This document shows positions 1-11,025 of a DNA stretch of 64,000 nucleotides, piece after piece. The notes beneath the pieces are model-generated. The model saw nothing but the letters and a program-made list of their open reading frames with translations, ran no database searches and was not told the origin of the DNA. A program made the position numbers and the translations under genes. Origin of the DNA: Brachionus koreanus. Its lineage: Eukaryota > Rotifera > Eurotatoria > Ploima > Brachionidae. The number at the start of each line of letters is the position of its first letter. The stretch's first letter is position 1. The DNA lies in contig PJRA01000160.1 of NCBI GenBank assembly GCA_016987375.1, forward strand, positions 2,111,701-2,175,700, written 5' to 3'.

Positions 1-787
1 ATTTAGATAACAACAAAGAAGATCTTATTTTTTATAATTACCAGAGAATTCTTTAAATAAATGCAATTCTTCTTCAATTAAATAAAAATATTTTTCAAGT
101 TTAACAAAATTATTTTTCTATCTTCTAAATTGATTTACTTGTGAATATAATCATTTTTTTTGTTCTAAATCAATTATTAAAAGAAGATTAATCTTATTTA
201 ACTTAGGTAATAAATCGCTTAAGCCAAAACACTCTTAAATTTAAATAATAGAAAATTAATAAGTGCATGACTTTAACTTCGGATGTAAATACCTTACTTA
301 AGTTTCATAATCTATACGAAAAATGTGTTTATTTAGCGTCTTAAATACCAAATTTAAATTCAAAATATGGGTTTTTTATCTCTTCAAAAGTTTTAAAAAT
401 AAATGTTTTATAAAATAATTTTTTGTAACATAATTCGCTAGATAAAATGTTTAGATAATAGATAAAAAAGATACATTTTCTAATCTGGTTTTGTATTATT
501 TATGTAAATCTGGATTTTTCATCTATTTTTATTAATTTAAATAAGGTATTAAAGATCATTTACATGGTATAACTTAATTTAGATAATTGTAACTTTTCAA
601 TTAATATTTAGCTAATTATTAGGAAACAATATTTGAATGATATGATGTTTTCCAATTGGTTTCATCTGTTCTATAAGAAGAAATTTTTTCTTATTTTTGT
701 AGCTTTAACTAAAAGAAATTATTTCTAGCTACTTGCTCATAAAGGTGAATTTAAATTTTCATAATTTTCTATTAGAATTTTAAAGAT
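1..787. other. AT-rich intergenic stretch
   Basis: No gene, RNA or clear repeat is seen. The sequence is extremely AT-rich, without a long open frame on either strand. It should hold the upstream region of the secreted-protein gene starting at 788, but no promoter element stands out from the background. Confidence 0.5.
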
Positions 788-1717
788 ATGATTTATTTGT
801 TATTTTTTTGTTTTTTTGAGCTTTCGCTTCAAATTTCTTTAAATCGAGTAGAAAGACAAATAAATTCGAATTTATTTATCAAATGGGTGATAACAGAGCC
901 AAATTTGCCATTATTATTCAGCGTGCCGAATTATAAAAATATAGATTATAGGTGGTATAAGCATTCAGAAAATAGCTATGTGGACGAATTGGAGGCATAC
1001 AATAATGAATTTTTGTATTCGAACTCAGCTAACGAATCTTCTCTGTACGTGATGTTTTACAACACTAAAACTCATGATCAACTCTCATCTTACGAACCTA
1101 TTCCAACAAGCCTAAATATCGTTCAAAAATATTTTTTCACCACAGTTTATGTGCAATCCAATATAATTGATACAATCGAGACCAAGGACAATTTTCTAGT
1201 TTTTTGTAATTTGACTCTACTTTTGCCCAAGAATAATGATACCTTCAATAGAGAAAATCTAAAATTGATTGAAAACAATTTGCGCTTTAAAATAGGATTA
1301 ATAGATAGCTTGTCTGAAAGAAAACTTAACATAAACACAAAACCACCTAGACAAACAAGAGACACATTTAAATCCAGTTTTTTAAGAATCGACTTGGACA
1401 TTGGACCGATTATTCTGCCCAAAACGAATATCTACGACAAAGATGATCTTAAGAATAATAATGTATCTTGCATGCTTGATTTATTTGAGTCAAATCCCAA
1501 AGAGGGGCGTAACTTAATAGTCAGAAGCCAATTATTTAAAGCTATTGACACCTATGTGCCTAATTATAAAAAAGGCGATAACAAATTTCCTTCTCCGGAA
1601 ACAACAACAACAGCACCTAAAAAATTGACTAAGAATTCACAAAATTCGATTTTTTTTACTGGAAATATTTTATTAGTGTTAGTTTCCGGCATCTCTGCTT
1701 TTAGTTTGATTTTTTAG
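788..1717 (+). CDS. Secreted/membrane-anchored protein of unknown family, paralogue 1
   Basis: A single-exon gene for 309 residues that I do not recognise by function. The start ATG at 788 opens directly into a hydrophobic signal peptide (about residues 1-17). Then come a KWV-type segment, a W..S motif near residue 58, and HDQLSSYEP at about residues 97-105, which is the family signature shared with the genes at 2605 and 9352. After the signal peptide only two cysteines remain (FCNLT, about residue 140, and SCMLD, about residue 229). RQTR at 188-191 (bases 1349-1360) is a minimal furin-type site between them. A Thr-rich linker precedes a hydrophobic C-terminal tail of about 20 residues with nothing charged after it, which suggests a GPI signal or a tail anchor. 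An AATAAA lies at 1854. The coding call is firm because three paralogues conserve the same layout; the function is unknown. Confidence 0.82.
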   Translation: MIYLLFFCFFELSLQISLNRVERQINSNLFIKWVITEPNLPLLFSVPNYKNIDYRWYKHSENSYVDELEAYNNEFLYSNSANESSLYVMFYNTKTHDQLSSYEPIPTSLNIVQKYFFTTVYVQSNIIDTIETKDNFLVFCNLTLLLPKNNDTFNRENLKLIENNLRFKIGLIDSLSERKLNINTKPPRQTRDTFKSSFLRIDLDIGPIILPKTNIYDKDDLKNNNVSCMLDLFESNPKEGRNLIVRSQLFKAIDTYVPNYKKGDNKFPSPETTTTAPKKLTKNSQNSIFFTGNILLVLVSGISAFSLIF

Positions 1718-2604
1718 TCTTTTTTCACATGTTTCATGTCACTGATTAAAAGTTTTAAAGTAAAAATTTCATGTTATTCAATTAGAAAATTATTTTTTTT
1801 TATGAATAACTCAATTTTTGATATAATCCGACTATCAATGTAAATAGTTTTTTAATAAATAAATTAAAAATAATAATTTTTATTTAATCCAAGCATCTAT
1901 CAGAAATTATAAAATTTATTAAATTTATAATTTTAAAATTTTGACCTTAATTTTAACTCTAATTATAAAAAATTATAAAAAAATATTCATAATAACTAAG
2001 CTTAAAAAATATTTAAATAGTTTTAATGATAAGCAAACTTTATTCAAAATCAAATTTACCTTTCATATTCAATTCAGATTTTAGATATAAAAATATTTAG
2101 CAGCTGAAATGCTTCAAAAGCTAATAAAAAAAACATTAAACTAAAATTTTTCTTTAGGCATTTTAAAAACTTAATTAACAGTGGCAAAAATTTAAAACTA
2201 AGGTTTTATTTGAATTTTTGTTATTCGTTTACTTTGTAACTAAAATTTATCCCAAGTTAAAATTAAAAAAAATTTAAATTTTTATTTTTTAATCTATTTA
2301 ATTTCTAATTAAAAATAAATTCGATGGTTCCAAAATGATTAAGAATTAAAAAATATTAGTAATTTATTTCACTTCATTCTGTTTGACTTCATAACTCCAA
2401 AAAATTTATTCCATCATACTTTTTTGATGACTTCTTTAAAATTAGTAATCAATCCTGATGAATAATTGTCAGTTGTTTAGGTAAAAAGGTGACTTATAAT
2501 AATAATTTTGCTTAAAATTTTGAAATATCTAGTTCATGTAAAATAACTAATTATTTATTAATTTTTATAAATAAGACTAGTAATGAAATTTTTTGAAACT
2601 CAAT
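1718..2604. other. AT-rich intergenic stretch between paralogues 1 and 2
   Basis: It contains the 3' UTR of paralogue 1 and the upstream region of paralogue 2. A TATAAATA-like string about 40 bp before the second gene's ATG could be a TATA box but means little at this AT content. No other feature is seen. Confidence 0.4.
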
Positions 2605-3465
2605 ATGTTTTGCGTCCCAATTTTTTTTATAGTACTATTTTCATTGAATTTTTACCAATCAAGCTTTACCAAAATAGCCAAGCGGCATAACTATCAGTTT
2701 TTTTCGCCAGTTATCTACAAACACAAATGGATTACTAGAGAAACAAAATTTCCATTGCATCTTCAAGTGCCAGTTAGAATTGATGCTGATTTTAAATGGT
2801 TCAAGACATCCGAAGACTTGTTTGTAGAAGAATTGGAAAATTTCGAAAACGACTATTATTTTAGTCAAGAGAATGATAAGCTGATTCTTGATATTTTAAA
2901 ATATGATCATATCGATCATGAACAACTTTCATCTTACGAGCCAAGAGTCATTGGAACAAGAACCGAAAAAATACAAGAAAAAGAGATTTATTCATTGTTT
3001 TATTTAAAGTCTCATAATATTGAAATCATAAACGAAAACAGAAAAAATAAAGCTTTCTGTAAAGTAACAATTTTAATTCCTCATGATACTAGTTTAGTTC
3101 TAAACAGAAATCGAGCATTAATTTTGCAAAATTTAATTTTAAAATTCGGTACTCGAATTAAACGCGATCTCAATCACTCTATGAGCAAGAAAAAAATTCG
3201 TTTTAAGCGACAAGATAACAAGCTGATGGCAATCGAGTACACTGAAGGTCCAATTTATTTTAGAAGTTTTTTTTTCACCAGATCTGAAGAAGTAAAATGT
3301 CATTTACAATTATGGGAGAATAGTCACGTTGTATTTCAGAAAACAATCGGTAAACGGATAGATTTCAAAGCAAATTATCGTAATTCTTCGATAATTAATA
3401 AATTTAATTGCAGATTTTTTATAATTTTTTCTATCGTTATTTTAATAAAGTTCAATTTTTTTTAA
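2605..3465 (+). CDS. Secreted/membrane-anchored protein of unknown family, paralogue 2
   Basis: A single-exon gene of 286 residues and a paralogue of the genes at 788 and 9352. I place the start at ATG 2605 because a signal peptide begins there (MFCVPIFFIVLF); the open frame extends upstream only through a non-ATG codon. Conserved features in order are a KWITRETKFP segment, W..TSE, HEQLSSYEPR (a family motif with one change), a cysteine in KAFCKV, a basic run ending in RFKR at about residues 199-202 (bases 3199-3210, furin-type), EGPI, a cysteine in VKCHLQLWE, and a hydrophobic C-terminal tail. A second basic site, RIKR, lies about 17 residues earlier. One extra cysteine sits in the tail. It is presumably secreted or attached to the cell surface; the function is unknown. 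Confidence 0.82.
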   Translation: MFCVPIFFIVLFSLNFYQSSFTKIAKRHNYQFFSPVIYKHKWITRETKFPLHLQVPVRIDADFKWFKTSEDLFVEELENFENDYYFSQENDKLILDILKYDHIDHEQLSSYEPRVIGTRTEKIQEKEIYSLFYLKSHNIEIINENRKNKAFCKVTILIPHDTSLVLNRNRALILQNLILKFGTRIKRDLNHSMSKKKIRFKRQDNKLMAIEYTEGPIYFRSFFFTRSEEVKCHLQLWENSHVVFQKTIGKRIDFKANYRNSSIINKFNCRFFIIFSIVILIKFNFF

Positions 3466-4274
3466 AAGATTTGAATTTAATTATAAAGCTGATTCTTTTT
3501 ATTTTATAAGTTAAATCAAGTGTTAACTAACATTAAGAAAATTCAATTTTTTATTTATGATTTAAAAATGCAAAAACTTAAAAAGTTAAATTTTTGATTA
3601 AAAAATTAGCACTTTAATTAAGGCTTCTTTGCCTCTAATCCCATCTTTTTATGTCAGTAGAAGAATAACAAGATTTTCCAACCGCTCACAGCTTTGCCGA
3701 ACTATATTCTAAATAAATAAATGAATAATGTTAAGTTATGTCTTCTTCAAGAATTATGATCTAAAAAATCAGAGTTTTTTAAAAGTCACAAGTCTCAAGC
3801 CAAGTCCAAGTCCGGACTTTTTTGAAATTTATGATCAGAAACTTCAACATGTCATTTATTTTTAGTATCTAACGATTATTTTGAAGCTATGAAATCACTA
3901 TGAATTTTACTACACTTGGAAAAAGATCATTTTATGTAAGAAAATGATCGTTTTTTGAAATAATTAAAAGACAGATAAATTATGTTTTCTGAGTTTTTAG
4001 CAATAGTAATATTTCAAAACTCTATTATTCAAGAAATATTTGGTGTCCTTATTTATTTAAAAATTTAAACTAAAACCATATTTTGAAAAGCTTTAATTTA
4101 GAGTCTCTGACTTAGACTTTTTTAAAAAATATTAAAATTTAAATTCCGGTATCGATTAGTGATCATTTATTAATTTTAAATTGTGAATTTAAACCTGAAA
4201 TTTCAAAAGCTCATATAAATCTAGACTATCACTCAAAAGATCCATGTATCAGGTAAAATTTTAACAGGTTTTCT
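3466..4274. other. Intergenic, no gene seen
   Basis: AT-rich sequence with the probable 3' UTR of paralogue 2 (AATAAA-type signals near 3711). Nothing else can be supported. Confidence 0.4.
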
Positions 4275-4503
4275 TTAACACTAGAAGTACCAAACGAGTC
4301 ATTTGATTCGTTTGAAAAAAAATTTAAATCCTCGTATCTTTTGAATAGATTTTTCAAATGAATATATCTTTTTGATTTATGTAGATTTTAAATTTTTTTT
4401 TTTAAAAAATGATATTACTTAATAAAATTATTATAGTTTTTTTTTTATAATATATTTTTCAATTAAAAAAACGTGAAAAAATGCTTGGTGCTTCTAGTGT
4501 TAA
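4275..4503. mobile_element. piggyBac-like MITE, copy 1 (TTAA-flanked)
   Basis: A ~229-bp non-coding element that begins TTAA-CACTAGAAGTACCAA (from 4275) and ends in the inverted copy TTGGTGCTTCTAGTG-TTAA (to 4503). The terminal inverted repeats match at all but two of about 17 positions. The TTAA on both sides and the CAC-TAGAA terminus fit the target-site rule of piggyBac elements. The interior is AT-rich with no open frame. Relatives occur at 34292-34516 (opposite orientation) and 38928-39101 (one end only). Confidence 0.72.
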
Positions 4504-5726
4504 TGAAGTTATTTGAGATTTTTGTTTACACAACATAGATAGATAGCAAGAATGCTTGAGTAAGTCTTTCAGGATTCAAATTAAGAAAGCACATAAGCAA
4601 AATATATTTATGGCTTTAAAGTTTCATCCTTTAAAATTAAATATATTAGGAAAAACATATCGGCATATCTGATTTGACTCAATGTTACAAAATCATTGAA
4701 AATTTTGAGAAGGTAAATTGAGAGTTTTTAAAAAATCATTTTTCACATTTTAAGAGGAATCAATAGAGATAAGAGAGAAGACAAAAAATATGAGATAGCA
4801 TAGTTTCTTTTTAAATTGGTTATTGGGAATCGATTTTCAAAAAACTTAGTAGATGCAAAGAATTTGATTCCCTTTTAAGTTAAAGTAGATCCCTGATTAA
4901 TAAAATTAGATCATAAGAGCTAATCAAGTTCTTTGTACTAATAAAACATTAAATTATATCACTCAAACTTATTGATACTAATATATGATGCCAATAACAC
5001 AATATTAACTGGACAAAATAAAATATATTTATGACATAAATAGCTCATTGATATGTATCTACAAAACTATTCAATATATTTTATTAGTTTCATTTTTTAT
5101 TCATTATTTAATTATTTCAATAAAAGCCAGTAAAAAGCCTAATTTGAAATGATAACTTTTTAATCCCACTATTTAATTTTCATTTTGTCTTTTTTTATTA
5201 TTTTGAATTTTCACATTTTCTGCAGACTTTTGCAGATTGTTTTAAAAAACCCTGATTTGACTTTCTTTTTTTTTACGGTTTTATAATTAAAATTTTGCAT
5301 TACAACAAGCCAGATTTTTAATAAATAGTATGTGTTAAATTAAAAAATTTGAGGTTAATTTTGATAAAGTATTACTTAATGACTGTCATTAATAAAAATT
5401 CACTCTCTCCGAAATATTTTTAAATTTATTTGTATTAAAAACTATATGTTTTTTTTTGAAGAATGATTTTTTAAATTTGTAATGGTTTTTGAAAATTTTA
5501 GATTTTTTTATAAGAAAATGTATCAAATTTCAAAAATATTTTTATTTAATTGAAAAAAAAGCTACCCAAAAGATTCTATTAGAGAAACAAAATGTTCAAA
5601 CGGAATCATTTGATACCAAAAAAAGAAACAAAAATAATGCATTGACATTTAATTTAATAAGGATCATCGAAAAAAATTAGCTTTTATATGATGGCGTAAA
5701 AACTTCACATCGAAAAATTTTAGAAA
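4504..5726. other. Intergenic, AT-rich
   Basis: No convincing gene is seen. The short string AAAATATATTTATG occurs near 4601 and 5032 (and again near 9069), possibly an old repeat. A candidate acceptor (TTTTAG) lies just before the peptidase ATG at 5727, so part of this stretch may be a 5' UTR intron. Confidence 0.35.
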
Positions 5727-8700
5727 ATGAGAAACGTCTTAATATCTTTTATGTATTTTTTAACTTCGAGCAATGTTCTAGCCAGATCGTTGTTCGATAT
5801 TAATGATGTAATTGACTATGAAATCTCGAATAATATTTCATTTTTTGATAATATTAAAGTTTCACTAACTAATGAATATTGTTCAACAAAATCTTGTATT
5901 ATTGAAGGTTTGAAATTTTTTAACTTTTTAAATTTAAAAATTACTTCTTTTACTTTAGCCCTGAATTTCGCTGACTTTAATTTAGTTGAAAGTGCTTGTG
6001 ATGATTTTTTTCAATTTAGCTGTAAACATGTGCATCAAAATCACCTTTCAAGTGTTTATCAAAAAGTTATCCAAGATGTAATAGAAGGTAAAACAAAATT
6101 TATTTAAATAAAATAATTAAACTTTGATTATAAGTAATGAAGATGAATTTTTCATCAAAATACCTCGAACCAATGAAAGATTTGCAGTTTTTATTCAATC
6201 AATGTGTAAATAGAGGTAATTTAAATTAATAAATTTCTAATTACGATTTTTTCTTTAATATTTTAGATCGCACTATCTTCAATGATTTAATGAAGTTTAT
6301 TGATAGAAATTTCAACAAATGGCCTCTGATCAATTACAAAACAGGAAAAAATTTTACAACATCAGATAAAATTTTGAATCTATTTAAAATTGGTATAGAA
6401 CCGTTTTTCATCTTGGATGTTAGAAGCGATATCTTCAACAATTCTAACTATACACTTTGGGTAATTTTAAATTTATTTCATACATCTCATTGGCGTCAAT
6501 ATTTATGATAAAGCTGAAAAGGTCCGAAGCTCAACGCCTAAGAATAAAAAATTCAAAAATTCAACAACATCTAATAGAAATTATTTCTGATTTCCTTTAC
6601 GAATTTGATTTTTCGAATCATTCTCTTGAAGACAAAACTCAGATAGATGGTTTAATAAGATTGAGTAAAAAAATCCATCAAGTAAATAACATTTTAATTA
6701 GAAATAAATTTTTTGTAATTTTAACTTTTTTTTAAAAGATAAACTTAAAGAAAAAATTCGATCCTGTAGCATTTAAAACTACTATATCTGAATTAAACAA
6801 CCTTATACCAGGAGTAAAATAAAGATAGAGATGATTTTTTTTTTTACATTTTCTATTAAGTTTAATTGGGAGACATATATTGTAAATGATGTCTTTATGA
6901 ACACATTTAATTTGAATGTTAGCCTTAATCAAACAGTTATCATCGATGATCTTGAATATTTAAGAGACCTGGTCAAAATAATTGAATTCGAGTCTACAGT
7001 TAATGAAAAGTATTTATTCAAGAAAATTTTAGAATTTTTGAAAAATTTTGGTTTAAAGTGATTTTGATAACTTTCTTATTTGGGAATTGATTGATTCATT
7101 AAATGATATCACAGTAAGAATATAATTAAAACGATTAAAAAAAATTTATTTATTTGAATTTAGGAGCCATCTGAAAATGAACAGCTTATTTGTTCAAATT
7201 ACATATTTAAAAATTTTAATGTCTTGCTATCCAGATTCATTTTAAAAGACAATTTTGAATCAAAAAAATTGGAAAAAGTTATAAACAACTTAAAAAATAA
7301 AAAATTAATTTTTTTTAAAGGTTGAAGAGCTAATTAGATACTTACGAATTGAATTCAAGAATTTAATTAGACAAAGTGAATGGATGGATGATGATTCAAA
7401 AATATTTTCAATTAAAAGAGTAATTGAAATAAAAACAAAAATTAATTTGAAATTTTTTTTGCTAAAGATCGAAAACTTAAAATTCAAAATTGGACACCCA
7501 AAATACATTTTTAACGATTCCTTGATTTCTAGTGAATATCTAAAAGTAATTTTTTTTAAAGTCAAATTAAAAAAAAAACTAATTGTAAACAATTCAAGTA
7601 CAATTTTTCAAGTTCAAATAGAAGCTTTCTAGAAAATGAAATATTTAGACGATCTTTAAATTTGAAAGATAACTTTAAATATTTGAATAAAAAAAGAAAT
7701 GAAAATATGTAATTAAACTAAAACGTATTTGAAAATAATTTAATATGAAAATTAAGATGGCTGCTTGGTCCGTCTATTCCCAATGCGGCATTTTCTGTAT
7801 TGACCCACGAAATATGTAAATTTAAAATTTTTCAAATTAATGTGTTTTTATTTTTTTTTTCAAAACAAATAAATTAGATGTTCCAGCAGGAATAATTCAA
7901 ACGCCAATATTTGACCAGAACAATTTAATGTAATTTTGATATATTAAATTTTTTAAATAAATAATATTTTTTTAAAAGGCTTTTCAATTTTGCTCGTTTG
8001 GGTTTTATAATTGCTCATGAAATGGCTCATGGTAACATTTTTTTGAAAGATTTATTCTATTCAATTTCTAATTAAATCTTTTTAAGCCTTTAGTTATGGA
8101 AGTATTAATTTTGAAATAAATGATTTTAAATTTAAAATTAGTTTCATTTTTTAGAATTTTTGAACGAAAAAGGATTTTATTTTAATAATTTTAATTCAAG
8201 GTTATTTTATCAAAGAAAAATTAGAAAAATTTTACATGAATTTATTTAAAATTTTAGTTTTACTAGAAAACTTTACGAACTAAAAGATTGTTTCATTGAG
8301 GAATATAGAAAATATTCAGATAATTATGGAGATGAGAATGAAATTGTATATTTTGAATTTATATTGAAACAAAATGAATTAATTTTTAATATATCTATAG
8401 CTGAATACATTGCAAACTTTAGAAGAAAATATGGCTGACAATATTGGCTTTAGAGTTGCCCTCAAAGTGATAAAAAATTTGTCAGATAAATTTTTTTTTT
8501 ATTTTCTATTTAGGCTTTTAAAAACTGGGAAATAAAGAATGGTCAAACAAAAAAATTACCATTAATTTCTTTCACTAATGAGCAGCTTTTTTTCATGGCT
8601 TATTCACAATTATTTTGTGATCATGTAGAATTTAGAATGTATGAATATGAGCACTCTCCAAGTTATGTCAGGTAAATTTAATTTAAAACAATAATTCTAC

Positions 8701-8817
8701 TACCTAATTTTTTGTACTAGATTAAATGCAATTGCAGAGCATTCAAAAGAATTCTTAGAAATTTTTAAATGTCCGATAAATCAAAAAATAGAAAATAAAA
8801 TTTGTTCCATCCTCTAA
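5727..8817 (+). CDS. Secreted M13-family metallopeptidase (neprilysin-like), 21 exons
   Basis: A zinc endopeptidase of the neprilysin/ECE family, expected to cut small extracellular peptides. By eye I assemble exons 5727-5907, 5959-6087, 6135-6215, 6267-6460, 6514-6681, 6739-6813, 6861-7009, 7059-7113, 7164-7277, 7321-7419, 7468-7545, 7599-7708, 7757-7815, 7878-7929, 7979-8031, 8087-8101, 8155-8200, 8258-8345, 8401-8466, 8514-8671 and 8721-8817. All junctions keep one frame and give about 688 residues, normal for M13. The N-terminus looks like a signal peptide rather than a type II anchor, and the M13_N start ESACDDFFQF follows. Catalytic features are PNAAF (the NAYY equivalent), VPAGIIQTP, HEMAH at 528-532, ENMAD at 591-595 and the HSP...R motif near the end, so activity is likely retained. 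The usual terminal C-x-x-W is CSIL here. Exon 16 is only 15 bp. AATAAA lies at 8826. Confidence 0.86.
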
Positions 8818-8956
8818 TTTCTTATAATAAATATCTATTCAACTATTGTTTCAAATAAATCAAAATTTTAATCAAGTGAAGGATAAATTTTTTTTTTATT
8901 TCATAAAAATATCACACTGAAAAATTTTGCTTTATTTTATATTTTACTCCAGTATT

Positions 8957-9062
8957 TCCAGAGGATAATCCTAATCCTGAAGTAGCTAATCATTTAAAAT
9001 GGATAACAAATCAAACATTATATCCTATAAAATTCAGCATCTCAATTAAGCAACACTCATTG
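8957..9062 (+). pseudogene. Partial duplicate of the paralogue 3 coding sequence
   Basis: About 105 bp nearly identical to 9435-9540 inside the gene at 9352, with only about two differences before the copy diverges. It encodes the same PEDNPNPEVA..HLKWITNQT segment in frame, then runs into unrelated AT-rich sequence and a stop. It has no start codon or signal peptide. It lies about 140 bp after the peptidase gene and about 290 bp before the intact parent, so it is a recent local duplication fragment or gene-conversion tract. A role as an alternative exon is possible but unsupported. Confidence 0.8.
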
Positions 9063-9295
9063 TACAAAATATATTTATGATTTATTCCAAAAATGCTAAA
9101 AATAGCAAAAAATAATAACAACTGTCATTATTTTAACGAAATATTAAACTTGCAATTTTAAAAAAATTTCAAGCTTAAAAATATATTTTTTTTTCTTTTT
9201 TCATTTGAATTAGAGATAAAATAAAAAGCTCAACTATTTGTATACACAGTCTAACTAATTTAAATCTTAGCTTTCTGAATACACACTTAGATCGC

Positions 9296-9303
9296 TATAA
9301 AAA
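9296..9303 (+). promoter_or_regulatory. Candidate TATA box of paralogue 3
   Basis: TATAAAAA preceded by the less AT-rich ATCGC, 56 bp before the ATG at 9352. The position fits a core promoter with a 25-30 bp 5' UTR. The background is so AT-rich that this is only suggestive. Confidence 0.3.
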
Positions 9304-9351
9304 TTGAATTCAGTTTTTAATACTTGCTAAAAAATATATCAAGAGATTAGG

Positions 9352-11025
9352 ATGATTTTTTTCAGCTTACAATTCGTTATTTGTCTTTTAATTCCATTGA
9401 ATATATTTTGTTCAGAAAGCCAACTTAAAATTGATCCAGAGGATAATCCTAATCCTGAAGTAGCTTATCATTTAAAATGGATAACAAATCAAACATTATA
9501 TCCTATAAAATTCAGCATCCCAATTAAGCAACATTTATTAAATGATTCTTCTGTGTGGGATTGGATTCGCACTAGCGACCAAAACTATGTTTCTAAATTA
9601 CCCGATATTTTGGAGAGGTATTTGGTAACAGAAACAGAGTCAAGAGCAAGCATGTATATACTTAACTATGACAATGCAACCCACGACCAACTATCATCTT
9701 ATGAGCCAAGATTCGTTACTGATGAACCAAATTTCAGACAAAAAGAAAGAGATATATTTACTTTAGCTTATTTGAAAAAACATTATATAAAAGCACATAA
9801 AACCGATGAATCAATTAAAGTTTCATGCGTTGCTGATTTTCTGATACCTAATGCTGATCATGAGTATTCGAATGTTATCTTGAGAATGATGGAAAAACAA
9901 GCTTCATTTAAGTTAGCTGTAAAATCTGCAAACTTTCCAAACAGACCAAATTTTTTTAGAAAACAGCAAGTAAATCCTTCGATTAATCGAAAGCAAAACA
10001 AGCAGCAGAAGCCAAATTTTGATCAAATCAGACCTGAACTAACTCAAAATCAGCCAATTTTTAATCCAATTGCAAATGATCACCAACAAATGAATCGAGT
10101 ATTTCAGAATCCACCAGTTTTTTATCAGCCAAATCATCAGTATCTTGAAAATCATCAATTTGAGCAAAATCAATTCTTGCAACAAAATATGCCTCCTCAT
10201 CACGAGCCATTTGATCCCTTACATTCATTTCCAATATACAATCATGTAAATCAATACCATCACAACGATTTATTGGATGATTATCATTTGTTTGACACAT
10301 TGCATCAATATGATGGTTTGGTTGAAAATTACAGATCAGGAGTTGGCTATCCACAATTTGCATTCGAACTTCCTCCAGTCTATCCATACAGCAGGTTCGA
10401 ATATAATGATCGGTTATATAGATTCAAAAGAGAGTCTGAAAAGCAATCGGACAAAGCAGAATCATCCGAAGAAGATTTCGATTATGACCCAATAAAGTTC
10501 TCTAAAGTTAGGCTCAGTTTAGGTCCTGTTATTATAAATAAACCTTTTGAAAAAGAAGAAATTGTTAGCTGTTTATTAAATTTGATAAATTATGATGATG
10601 TTAATTTGGTTTATAATTCTCGAATTATTAAAAAAATTAAGACCTCAGATGACAAACAGGTTAAAAAAGAGGAAAATCCTAATTCAAAAGTAAAAATTCA
10701 AAAAGAATCATTTGAAAAAGAAATGAATGAGAAAAAGGAAATTGAAGCAAAAGATTTAGAAAAATTAGAACCTATTGAGTCAATTAATGAATCAATCGAA
10801 AAAGAAAGACAGGCAACTCGAACAAATATCAAACAGTCATCAACTCTCCCTAATCACCAAATGAATAAAAAACCTCATACTAAAATGATGTTTTTTACAG
10901 ATCGAACGACATTTGATCATAATTTGGCCAAATTTGAACATTATTATAGCAGTGGATCAATGAATAGAATATCTTGGCTTATAACTGCATCAATTTATTT
11001 TATAATTGCAAATGTTGTAAATTAA
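9352..11025 (+). CDS. Secreted/membrane-anchored protein of unknown family, paralogue 3 with Q/N/H-rich insert
   Basis: A single-exon gene of 557 residues, the longest of three paralogues. ATG 9352 starts a signal peptide (about residues 1-23). The conserved block follows: YHLKWITNQTLYP, WIRTSDQNYV, HDQLSSYEPRF, and a lone cysteine in KVSCVADF. A family-specific insert spans roughly residues 205-350. It is very rich in Gln, Asn, His, Pro and Tyr and resembles prion-like low-complexity segments. RFKR at 357-360 (bases 10420-10431) is a furin-type site, followed by LGPVI and the second mature cysteine (IVSCLLNL). A long Lys/Glu-rich linker then leads to a hydrophobic C-terminal tail. AATAAA lies at 11123. 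The function is unknown; the paralogy is clear from motif order and spacing. Confidence 0.85.
   Translation: MIFFSLQFVICLLIPLNIFCSESQLKIDPEDNPNPEVAYHLKWITNQTLYPIKFSIPIKQHLLNDSSVWDWIRTSDQNYVSKLPDILERYLVTETESRASMYILNYDNATHDQLSSYEPRFVTDEPNFRQKERDIFTLAYLKKHYIKAHKTDESIKVSCVADFLIPNADHEYSNVILRMMEKQASFKLAVKSANFPNRPNFFRKQQVNPSINRKQNKQQKPNFDQIRPELTQNQPIFNPIANDHQQMNRVFQNPPVFYQPNHQYLENHQFEQNQFLQQNMPPHHEPFDPLHSFPIYNHVNQYHHNDLLDDYHLFDTLHQYDGLVENYRSGVGYPQFAFELPPVYPYSRFEYNDRLYRFKRESEKQSDKAESSEEDFDYDPIKFSKVRLSLGPVIINKPFEKEEIVSCLLNLINYDDVNLVYNSRIIKKIKTSDDKQVKKEENPNSKVKIQKESFEKEMNEKKEIEAKDLEKLEPIESINESIEKERQATRTNIKQSSTLPNHQMNKKPHTKMMFFTDRTTFDHNLAKFEHYYSSGSMNRISWLITASIYFIIANVVN

Noticed and set aside
5489..5680. 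Open frame of 63 codons before the peptidase gene
   Set aside because: It has Lys/Asn/Ile-rich composition typical of chance frames here, no motif, and no splice link to the peptidase start.
10061..10387. Antisense frame of 108 codons under paralogue 3
   Set aside because: It mirrors the CAA/CAT-rich insert of the sense gene and has no independent support.
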